The translations under genes and the position numbers were made by a program. Below the pieces are notes generated by a model that saw only the letters and a program-made list of their open reading frames with translations, made no database searches and was not told the DNA's origin. Shown here in pieces: positions 36,334 through 47,009 of a DNA stretch of 64,000 nt. The DNA lies in assembly GCA_038496675.1 (NCBI GenBank), contig CM076648.1, forward strand, positions 20,022,365 to 20,086,364, in the 5' to 3' direction. The first letter of the stretch is position 1. Every line of letters starts with the position of its first letter. The stretch is from Rachycentron canadum. Taxonomy: Eukaryota; Chordata; Actinopteri; Carangiformes; Rachycentridae.

Positions 36334-39300
36334 CTGTGAGAAAACCCAATGATCACATTTAATAACATTTCACATTGCCAAGAGAAGATATCTGGGAAAA
36401 TGTTGCAGTAACATTGATTTTGGTGTCATGTGAGATGGGCTAAGCGCTCTTAAGCAACAGAAAAACATTATTCTGTCAGCGTTTTACTTCCTTGTTTTGA
36501 TTAATTCTCGCCTGGAAACAGATACTGATGAAATAACACAAAGAAGAATAAGTTAGAACTGCTATCTCCAGTTCTCACTAATTCCTCTCCTTTCTTCCCT
36601 TCACGTGTCAGTTAGCGAGAAATCGTTTCCTTTGAAGGAAGGGCAGCTGGGCAGCTCAGCTAAGAAAAAAAAAATCTCACATATACCTATTGATTTAAAT
36701 TTCTGGTTTTACATAATGATATGATGGGAAAAAGATTTTTTTAAGAGAGTAAAAGTAACAAGATTTGCACCATTATGATATCAGAAAACAAAAAGGTGTA
36801 CAAAAAAATGTTGGATCTGAGTGTTAGTTTTTTCATTTTGTTGTGATTAGTGTGTCCGTTTAAACAGTATAAACTAATATACGATACGTTTAAAACGACC
36901 AAAATAAAAACAAGCAGGCCACAACAGAGATTTCTAACTTAAAATTTGTTTCCCATGAACTAGTTGGCTGCACAGACACAAGTATTGACTGTACATTTAG
37001 CTATATTTGTGACCATCAGCAGTTTTTAAGGGACGGGTTGTGCTCTTCAAACAGCTAGAACATGAATCTCCCTGCAGTGTTGACAGATAAATAGTGTTAG
37101 TTAGCTTTTGTGAGTTTACAGTAAACTTGTTTATTGGTGGAGAATAAGCTAATGTTAGCTTTAGCTAGCTAACATTCCCTGAAGGGGAAGGAATGCAAGA
37201 CCACAGGAGGGCAGAAATTCAAAAGTGCACATTACTACAGCTGATTTTAAAACTGCAAAGTGCTAAATTTCAGGAAAGTACTGCTGGAATAGATGTAATA
37301 TTAGTGTTCTTCCTTACCTGCAAGTTATTTACTTGGTAAGCACTTTCATTTTTTCTGTTTTTATCTGTGGTAACATCATACAGTATGTATTCACCTTTTT
37401 CATTCCTGTCTCAATGGAAAACTTCCCTTTTTTAGGATAAAAACCAAATAATACACAAACACTCATTTCATTCATACACTGGAAATAAAGGAAATACACG
37501 CAACAATGTCTCTTTCTTCATTGTATTTCTTATTATGTCTTTATTTGATTACACATTTTAAACCTTCTGTATTAACAAGTATTATTTAATGGTTGATTAA
37601 TATTTCAAATAAGTTCTACTTTTCTCTGTTTGAACATTTCAAACTAAATGTTCAGCCAGTGGATTGTTTGCTTGCCTAAACCTTGGAAATACAAAGAAGT
37701 TTACCACTTTCTTTAGAAAAATAACAGGTAATTTTCACTATAAAGCGATATTTTAAAGATCAAGGGATTTAAAAAGTGTTTTTAAGTGAATTCATAATAA
37801 AAACAATTGATTGTTGCAGCACTGAAATCAAATAAAAACAATATGATGCATATGACTGTGTGATAATAATGATTTAAGTGCTAATAATGCTTAAACCTTT
37901 ATGACTTACAGCCTTGGCCATGGTCTACGGGTGTTTCCCTTTTGTTTGATACAACCTGTTTTCTTGCCATTAAGCCCTGATGTAGCAGCTCTAGAAATAC
38001 TGTACAAGTCAGCACGCATACTTCAGTGAGCAATCGTGTGTCAGTGAAGACCAACTATGCAAATTCTGATTTCAAGTTCATTCACTGGGTCTCTGCCCAC
38101 TGAGATTTTCTGCTGAGGTCTTTGGGTTTTGGGTTGGAATAAAACAATCATAAATATAACAATCTTATATCGTAAAACTGGCATCGCTGATCGGATACAA
38201 AAATATACTGTATTCAGCTCTTTAAAAAAAACAAAACAGCTGTCACTTTCAACTTTTAAAACCATCATTTCTCTTCTTACTACACAAATGTCGTATGGCA
38301 CACGTGGCCAGCACATGGGCATTCACAATGAATGAAAAAAGAAAAAAAATATATATATTATTAAAATTACTGGTGGATTTTTACCAAGACTCAACAGACT
38401 AAAATTAATTTCAGTTCACAATAAAATGACACAGAAAAGCCAAATTTTTGGTGTTGTGTCACTATTTTTTTTTTAATTACTCACATTGTTAATAAATCAT
38501 CAAAATAGTTATGTCTAATCAATTAATCAACCAATTGATTCAGTATTGATCATTTGAGATGTTAAATCTGACTTATGAATAGCATATTGTATAATGAGAA
38601 ATTGGGTACTATCATATTTACAGTGACGTTTGGCAACAATTGTTGTTTGTCTTGCATAAAAGCTATAATTTTCAATGGGTCCTGGTTCTGAAATGCGAGA
38701 CTTCACTACTTTTGGTAAGAATCTGTTATAGTAGATGTTATATATATTTTTGAGTCTTGAACTGTAGTCAGACAAAACAAGGCATCTGCTTAAGTCTCTG
38801 TCTGCTCTAAGCAGTTTTTTTATTTTTTATTTTCCCTTACTGATTCTATTTAGTTTTTCCTTTCATAAGACACGACTGTAATTAACATTTACAATGTCTG
38901 ATATTGACCAGAACAACTGGAAATTTAATATTTAGGAAGTGAATTTAGGACTTAACTTAATTTTATTATTATTATTATATTATTATTTGATAAAATAATA
39001 GTTATCTGCAGCATGAGTTTATCGCACAGGAAACTGACATAATTGAACTATAACCTCTGTAGGAATATAAACTATAAAGCTTGTGCCGTGGACTGAGGAG
39101 AACATATGGTTAGATGTTGTGTTTACGACCTGTACTCACGTTACACTTGAGAAAACCTCTCTCCGAAATAAAGTTAAATCTAAGTCGTCAGCCCTCATTG
39201 ACGTTTCTACTGTCTCAGTGTTGTCGCATACAAACTTTGAGCTGTTACCGATAAAATATGATAAAATGCGAGTTAAGGTCTGTGCAGCTAGCTGGTGCTA

Positions 39301-39444
39301 ATGCTGCCTGGGCTCTAAGAGCAGTTTGACCAACTTCCAAAACAAGTTGCTTTACTCTGCGACGAAATGCACGTTTTGTCACGACGAAGACAGTTTAGCC
39401 TAGTTTCGTAAGAGCAGTAAAATAAGCACAAAACAACTTCTTAC
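36334..39444 (-). other. apip 5'UTR intron
   Basis: Intron between the leader exon and the first coding exon, about 3.1 kb and AT-rich, with TATATA and TTATTATT runs near 38350 and 38962. No coding exon could be supported in it. Confidence 0.5.
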
Positions 39445-39495
39445 CTGACTTCTGCTGTGAAACCAGGCTGGAGTTGAAACGGCGTGACAACAGCA
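39445..39495 (-). other. apip: apip non-coding first exon (5'UTR)
   Basis: On the minus strand, sequence ending AGCAGAAGTCAG is followed by a good donor, GTAAGAAG, at 39444. The next exon (36333) opens with TCTCACAG|GAAG directly before the start codon, so an upstream leader exon is needed. The upstream limit is approximate. CpG-containing sequence at about 39480-39620 without a TATA box is the likely promoter. Confidence 0.6.
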
Positions 39496-41709
39496 AAGGC
39501 GAGCGCTGGCCCAACGTCATCAACGTGCGACGTAGAAGCGCAGGACACACAGATGTGGAGAAGTCTGTCCACCCTTCATATAATGTCTCCCGTAGCGCGT
39601 ATTGAGATAAGTATGCACGGTAGAGATAAGTGGTCAGGACTCGGGGAGGGTAGGGACCAGGTTTAACGCCTGAGGAGACGAGTGGCTGGGGTCAGATAAA
39701 AGATGAGGCTCTAGGTTAAAGGGAAGAGAAAGGCATGTCGACAAGGTGACGGACTTCGACCCAACACTAAGCCTGTTACTGTGGACTATGTATAGGTCCT
39801 GTCCAGACTGCACATCCCATATCATGTGCAGCGAAGTGATAGAAACAAAACCATACTTACTATGAAAATACTCGTTACACCATTGCTATTTAATCCCTCC
39901 ATTAAAAAAAAAATCCGTTAAAATAAAGGTACAGAAGTAACACAATTCACCGTTTTTATTTAATGTATTGCGTTTTTGCATGCACAATCTTAATCTGAAA
40001 ACCTTTAAATAAAATGCAGTGGATCGATGAAATGTAGCATAAAATGCATATGCGCAAATACCCTGAAACTCATTACATGGTGATGCATATGTACAGTAAA
40101 TGTTTTAGGCACTAACAGTAAAGTGATGCTTTAAAAAATAATGGCATGTATAGCTTTTATTCATCAATTAACTTTATAGGAAATGCAGTTAACAGAAAAG
40201 AGCTACATCAAATCAATATTTATTGTGAGTTCCCTTGCGAGTCTTTTAGAAGCACCACTTGTTCTCACTATACACTGGAAGCTTTTCAGGTAGTTTGCAG
40301 CTAGGTTGTTGTAAAAACCTTGCACAATTCTTCTGTGGATCTAGACTCTCAGTGTCTTCTGTCTTCCTCGTGTTATTCTAGACTGGGCTCTGTGGGAGTC
40401 AAGCTGCAGACACCTACCTGATGGTAATGCCTGATAGATAACAACCTAAAACATTTGCACATATATGCACTCTTCCAAGATGATAAGTTTTATTTAGTTT
40501 TACTGCTAATTCCCTCTAATATTCTCTCCCTTTATCTTACTCTTTGTATTCTCCTCAGTGTTAAACATCTAAACTCTGTTCAGGCCCTGTGTTTTGACCT
40601 GTAAAGAGAGATGGCTAGCTGTTTGGTGTTTTTTTTTACATCGCCCATAATTAAGTGTCTTTCCATTCTACATCAGACTTTACACCTTACCTATCAGCAT
40701 TTCACATATTACTCCAGTTGTCAGAAACTCTTAATGTGCAGCACTTACACACAGACTACAAATGTACACAAAGCTTGGTAAACAAAACTAAACAAATAAA
40801 AACAAAGATATGCAAGCATTAACCCATAGCCTTGGGCTGGACAATGAGTATCATACAGGACATACTGTAATGATACATATTAAGTAATCTCTGCCTCTAA
40901 GCTATCCTAGTCTATCTAGTCCACTGTTTGCACCTTTTTTTTCCCTTAACCCACCTTGATGTTGAGCCCATACACAAACATAGTTATGTGTGTTGTATAT
41001 GCAAATACAAAAACCATGGATACAATTTCATTCAAAGGAAACCATAAACATGAAAGAGGTCTATTCCATCGAGTCTGAACATGCTGTCTTTTGGCTTGAA
41101 GCATCCTTATGAGGAATGGTCAACAATTGCTTCATACAGCCACTCCTCATCACAGCTTGGCTTTGTTTCCTGTTGAGGAGGCTCCAGGAGCTATTGTGTT
41201 TCGGAAAGGGTAAGAACACTGGAAATAATCTGCGAAAGTTCCTATTTTGGCCAATCTTCAGTCTGGCAGATGTCTCTGAGCGTCTGCCTGTCATCACAGT
41301 GCTCATCAGAGTAAGAGTCAAGTGTCATCGAATACTCCAATTGCACCAGTGGTGCAAACACAGACGAAGTAGGGTTGTTGAAAATGAGCCCAGATAAGCC
41401 TACTATCTTTACTATTACTGCTTTATTTACTGTATGTCGAAGAGCTTAGTTTACTCTAGAAATACCATTCCTTGGATGACTGAGAATCTTTACAGAGATA
41501 CTATATTTATGTATCTGTGGGCTGCTCGGGGCACATATATTTGCTCCTTTTAATGCTTTCTGAAATGCACTTCACCTTCAGTTGAATAAATGTTTTCCAA
41601 AGCTCCAGCACTGTTTTTTAATCCTGTCAGTGATGTGACTCTAGGGATGGCAGTGGTGGTCAGTCAGTTAATTTAGTCAGTATTCAACTTTGGAGTTCAC
41701 AGCAGTATT

Positions 41710-41860
41710 GTATCTCAGCAATTATTTCATGGATTACTATGAAGATACATATTATCATAGTCCCAAGAGGGTGAACCCTTATATCTTTAGTGATAAGCAG
41801 GTCAAGAGGTCTACAAATCCAATGACATATTTCAAAATCTATTGAATGAATTGGAAAAAA
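41710..41860 (+). repeat. Fish dispersed-repeat fragment
   Basis: CAGCAATTATTTCATGGATT followed by ACTATGAAGATACA, AGTCCCAAGAGGGTGAACCC and CAGGTCAAGAGGTCTAC resemble the family seen at 24060-24160 (gene-poor repeat with a '..GAGGATGAAYCCTAATG..' core). Degenerate. Confidence 0.4.
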
Positions 41861-42004
41861 GGGTAATGGCTCCACTTGACTTTTGTGAAATATTGCAACT
41901 ATTAGCTACTGTGCCATGACATGTGGTTCAGACATTAAAGGGGATATTTTTTTAAGTTTTCTAAGTGATTGTTGCTTGAAACAAGGTTTGGCCATTGTTA
42001 TCTT

Positions 42005-42330
42005 TATAATACAAGAAGTTAAAATATGCCATCTGAGCAGAACAATGTCTTGAGGGCTGACTGGAGGCTGCAGTGAATTGGCATTATAAAATGAAGAGAT
42101 GGTCGGAAGCTGGCTGGTTACCTTCCTAACTGAAGTAGAAGAAAAGATGTGATAGAGAGAGAGTTAGGATTGGTGTTGCTTTCCACTGCTGGAAGCAGAG
42201 CTTGGTGAGAAAAGGAACAAAGTTTAATACTGAACTTATAACGTTTAGTAAGTAATGCACCGTAAGTAAACAGCTGAAATGTAGCAATAGCAAAACTTAC
42301 AAACAGCTCCTTAGCTGTAAATGCAGACCA
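42005..42330 (+). repeat. Dispersed repeat, copy 2 (partner at 15.8 kb)
   Basis: Same ordered words as 15830-16140 on the same strand, with an extra GA-rich insertion near 42150. The words GTAAGTAAACAGCTG and AGCAATAGCAAAACTTACAA mark its right part. Confidence 0.75.
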
Positions 42331-45300
42331 TTGGAAAATAAAATCAACACTGGAAATAAAATCACACAAACAAACTAATGATCAAGCTTAGAATGATACA
42401 AATGAACATAATATCTGATGGTCATATCTGTCATTGCATCTGACTAGGAGCCTGGTAGCCGCATTTTTATATTTCATCAACCAGGAAAAAAAAATCTAAC
42501 CAGGAACAGAAACTCTGGACTCTCATTTAAATGTGAGAAGATGAGGGTATTGTGCATTTCACAAACTCCCAATTGAGTGAAAATATCATTTGTCAGGCTT
42601 CTCTGGGAAATTATCTGCAAACATCTACAAATGAATTACATGTATATCACTACATTTTTATTTATTTCATTAACGTGGACCTGTTTGTCTTCATTTGACA
42701 GTTAACTCGGACACAGTAGGTTTATTAGCCATTTATGCAGATTGTAATGGGAGGTTTATGTGCAACAAATTTGTGTTACAACAGTCTAAATAGGCCTATC
42801 CTGGGTATCATTCTTCCTTAAACCCGTGAGGCATATTTAACCTACAACTGAAAAGGAGTGGCACCTCTGAAACTAAATGCCTGCCACGTTTTGTTTCATG
42901 TTTTGCCATGTCAGGTTTTGTCAGTATTGTCATGAAGTGGTGGAAATAATTCCAAGTCAGATCTGGGGAGGAAATGTGTGTGTTGGTCTTTAACAGCAAC
43001 ATGGAGGTACAAACATTGGGTGCGTCTCAATGCGGTTTCCACTTAGAAGATGGTGGATAGCTTCGGAAGTCAGCTGCTGTTTTCCCAGGAGTGACAAAAT
43101 TCACTGAACTTAGCTTCAAGAGGTTTTGCTCTCCACTTTTGTCAAACTGAATTGTCAGCTTGGACAGTAAGAGAAACTAAGTGACACACATGATCCACCA
43201 ACAGCACGGTGAACAATGGCTCATCACGTGGCTGATCTCAAAAGAAAGGATAACGACTTTTCCGGCCTTGTGACATTTATTATAATGAATTCAAACCCAG
43301 GGTTTAATGAAGGTTGCATACCATACATGTTCCCTCTTGTAGATAGCCTTTGCACAGCTCTGCCTAAGCCATGCTGCTCACTTGTGTTTGATTGTCAGTT
43401 AATGCAATGCCTGTCACCTGCACTGACTTCAAACTGACTTTTCCCCTTCCCTTTGCTGTCACACAATGTGGGTTAAGATGAGAGGTTCAAATGTCACAGT
43501 AGGGTAAACACAGTTGACTTTGATGAAGTGGTGACAGTTTGTAAGCCATGACAACAATCCTATCCATCTTAAACTCATTTCATTATCTGCCGCTGTGTTG
43601 TTTATGCTTTGACAAGTCCAATGAAAATCCCATAGAAATAATATTTAAGTATTTACACAGCTACATGTGTACCAGAGCCCTGGTGTTCTTTTAATATACA
43701 ACTTAATCTGTGGCCCAGAATTCAGTTCAATGGGTAGTGAGTCACCACCTATTTAACCAGGAATTGATTTCAGACAAAAATGACCGATTTTGGCTGCAGA
43801 AGAAAGGTGGTGGAGGAGAGGAACTGAAATTAGAAATATGGAAATCCTCCTATTTTTGTGACTGATATGGAAGATGTATTGAAATGGTTTTAAATGGAGA
43901 GGTCTTTGTATAAACCCCTTGGCTTCCTCCTCCCCTGACCATATCTACTGACCTCTATAGTGCAAAAAAATCTAAAGACAAATCACTACTGTGACCCAAA
44001 ATAGAAATGTGCACTTTGTTCAGATTGCTTTTGGTAATCGTGTTGAAGATGATGGTGAATACATACAGTATATGTTTCCATTTCAACAGAAACATCACTT
44101 TATCTTCCTCCATGTTTGTGTGTAGGTGTGCTTTCACTTCTCATTTTGATGTGGTCAGATCTGGATGATATAAACAAGCAACAAATAATACTTTTTTTTT
44201 TTTTTTTATCCTCATGAACTTTAGTTCAGGTGAGAGGCAGTGATGAGCGCTGCCATTATGTGTTTTTAAATATCTAATGCACAAATGTGCAAACTGAAGT
44301 GGATATGTGTCCATTTGTCTATGGTTAGTTTCTCTTGGTTATTTATTGTGGTAATAGATGTGAGAGTTGAAGTGCACAGGTTGCCGAGCTCGGTTGCCTT
44401 GGGATTTTGGGGACGGCAACAGTGATGGTTGCCATGAAACAGTGAAGAAGAGGGTGGGAGACTCTGAAAGTGGCTGCTAATTGGCCTGCACATGCCCAAA
44501 GGACCTGCAGTTGAAAGACCTTGTGCTCAGCAGCTCTGCAACCGTTTATCCATTCATACATTTGATTATACAGGAACAGAGAGAGAGAAAATACAGTGTC
44601 GTCTTTTAGAGTTTGAAAATCTGGTATTACTGACATGGATGTGTGCGGGCTGATGTTTTTCAGAGAGCCACTCGAGAAAAAATATGAACATCAAAGTTCA
44701 TCCTCTTAAATTTTATGAGGCATTTGGCCAGCGGTGCTTGTGTTCAGACCATGTTTTTTTTTTTTTTGAATCAGGCTGTTTCACTTTTCAAGACTTAAAC
44801 ACACTTGAACTTTTGAAGAGAAACCTCACAACAGCAGGGGCCAGATATCCACTGCTTCATATCAAGGCGCGCTTTTGAAAAACTTAAAGATGCTCAACCA
44901 AAGGGAGATATTACTCAGACTCCAAATATATCAAAATGTAAAGCAACAGCTCAGCTCAAAATGAGAATTCAGTCATTACTGATTCACCCTCATGTTAGTT
45001 GAAAAGCTATTGAAGTTCGCAGGATGATGAAACTCATAGCGAGTTAGCCTTCATAGTTACATCTCAGCTTTTTCCCCAGACTAACTTGATGTTATTTTAC
45101 TGCACCAAAATACAACAATTTCCTGAAAAAAAAAGCACAAGGCTTTTTATAACTCGGCTGTTTGAATTTCAATACACTGGACACATATTTAAATCATTTG
45201 AGTGAAAAATCTTTTCATCAAAATTGGTATTGACTTCCTCACATTCAGCCTCATATTTGGTTTAGCTTCTCCCATGTAGATCCTCCTCTGTTACCTACAC

Positions 45301-46302
45301 ACTCACTAGACAATCACACTGTGGGGATCATTTGAATCCTGACTCACTAGCAGTGTCTAGCCAGTCCAAGCTGACTATTGCACGCTTGTGAAAGCAAGAT
45401 TTATCTTTGAACCCCAAGGTTAGTCCTGTTACACGTCACAGCTAATATATTGTTAAATTTCATTCTCAACAGTATCAGAATTGAACGTTTACTAGGTGTG
45501 GAGCGCAAGTCTGGACAGGTGCTCACCCACACATGCTGAGTAATTCAAGGTAAATGTCGTAGTTGTAAATGTGCCAGAAGAGCCCAAGGCTGAACCTCTG
45601 AGTTGATGCAGTGACGCATCAACTTCCGTCAGATGCCAGCTTATCACAACAGTCATTATCTACGACACACGTTGCCTGCAGGAAGACGATACTGGGCTCA
45701 GTTTCTCTCAGGTTATGTTATGTACTGAAATTTTGAAACAGGACCAGAAAAGAGGATTCATGTTTTGTTCAAATCCCTGGCTGCTGGGAGATGAAATAAT
45801 AAGGAAGCACTAATGAGAAAAGGGTGTGTTGTTTCACGTGTCTCCAGAGCCACACGTAATTTATTGTACCTCTCACTGAAATCTCTACCTCTCCTCATAG
45901 TCAGCCAACAAATTTCACACTTCTGTAAACGCTGTTTCACACAGTCGCAGAGTAGTTTCACTTTTTTTTCCTTCCTCATAATTTACCAACTCATTGAATT
46001 TCCCTACATAACAATGTTGTGATCACTGATGGTCTGTTGCTTTTGCTTTGCATGTCTCTTTCATCTTTCCTGACTAACTTTCCAGACCTGAAATCTCACA
46101 CTCTTTCCAACTAAATCTGCAATGTTTAGCGTTATTCTTCAGTTTTAACTTTTAACTAATTCATTTTAATTGTATGTCAGAACAGGTAATTTTTATTTTT
46201 GTATTTACCATTGTCATGAAATTAAATCTCCCCATGTTGTGTGTGTTGAGTTAATGTGTAGATTTGCAGGAATGGAACAAAAGTCCTTCAGGTCCCTTAC
46301 AT

Positions 46303-46492
46303 CAGTTGTTCTCAAAATGAAGGGGGTCCTTGCAGGGGTTTCCTAGGGGGGGCCCCAGCATAAAGGGGAAAAATGTATTTTCACACGTCCGTCCATCAGT
46401 AACATGATGACAGAATGTATGTTGGTCATGGGTGTCAAACTCTTCTGTGTCATTTTAAGGGGCCGGAATGTGAAAAAGTTTAAAAACCACTG
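46303..46492. mobile_element. hAT-like MITE upstream of the cd44-like gene
   Basis: About 190 bases starting CAGTTGTTCTCAAAATGAAG and ending AAAAGTTTAAAAACCACTG, whose complement is CAGTGGTTTTTAAACTTTT. These are inverted ends of the CAGTGGTTCTCAAA type known from hAT elements. The flanks CTTACAT and CTAATAT could be a worn target-site duplication. No reading frame. Confidence 0.55.
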
Positions 46493-46800
46493 ACTAATAT
46501 GATAAAAAAAAAGGTGTAAAAAGTTATCCTTATTGTACTCTTTTTTTTGTGTTCTGTTGTTTGATTCTGAAGAAGCGTACGTCGTTTGCACCTCATCATT
46601 AAATTGCCAAAATTAACCGTGTGCTTCAGTATCTCATTTGAGTTCAGTCCTTAATAAGTGTTTCATATTTTTTACATATGCACGAGGAAGTGGGGAAAAT
46701 AAAAAAAAAAAAGCGTGAGAAAGTGTGTTAGGAAGAGGGTGTGTTCTCTGGTGTGCCAGCCCTCCTCTGTATGTTTGTGTGTTGCCAGCCATTGTTGTAC

Positions 46801-46834
46801 TGACGTAACACCTACCTGATGCTGTGTATAAAAG
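46801..46834 (+). promoter_or_regulatory. cd44: TATA-box promoter of the cd44-like gene with CRE-like site
   Basis: TATAAAAG at 46827-46834 lies 82 bases before the start codon, placing transcription start near 46857. TGACGTAA at 46801-46808 is a CRE/ATF-like site just upstream, and GAGGAAGTG near 46685 is ETS-like. The box supports a true gene start here, with no missing upstream coding exon. Confidence 0.65.
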
Positions 46835-46915
46835 GCAGAGACATGATTCATCTGCCTCAAATTATCAGTTGAGCGTGCCAAATAGTTCCAGCTGGCTAAC
46901 AATTATCTTCAGTCC

Positions 46916-47009
46916 ATGGCTCCGTCACTTTCTGATATGAAGATGATGAATCTTCTTGTTGGGGTTATTCTCGGACTTCTTGCTGTTGTCCACACAACAC
47001 CTGTTAATA
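46916..47009 (+). CDS. cd44: cd44-like exon 1 (signal peptide)
   Basis: The first ATG after the TATA box opens MAPSLSDMKMMNLLVGVILG, then LLAVVHTTPVN. Donor AATA|GTAAGT, phase 1. ATGs further in (residues 8, 10 and 11) could also serve as starts without losing the hydrophobic core. Confidence 0.85.

Larger units (their letters stand above)
39500..46300. other. Intergenic region between apip and the cd44-like gene
   Basis: No supported gene. In tetrapods PDHX starts head-to-head with APIP in this position, but no lipoyl-domain or catalytic-domain exon of the dihydrolipoyl-transacetylase family is visible. Repeat copies lie at 41710-41860 and 42005-42330; a T-run lies at about 44192-44208. Confidence 0.55.

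Noticed and set aside
39484..39666. Plus-strand frame head-to-head with apip containing MWRSLSTLHIMSPVARIEIS, considered as a pdhx first exon (mitochondrial targeting peptide)
   Set aside because: Only a vague presequence-like composition. No lipoyl-domain exon follows and no convincing donor was found. Not enough to call a relic.
46672..46902. Minus-strand 76-codon frame over the cd44-like promoter
   Set aside because: Overlaps the TATA box and leader of the plus-strand gene, with no family resemblance. Shadow frame.
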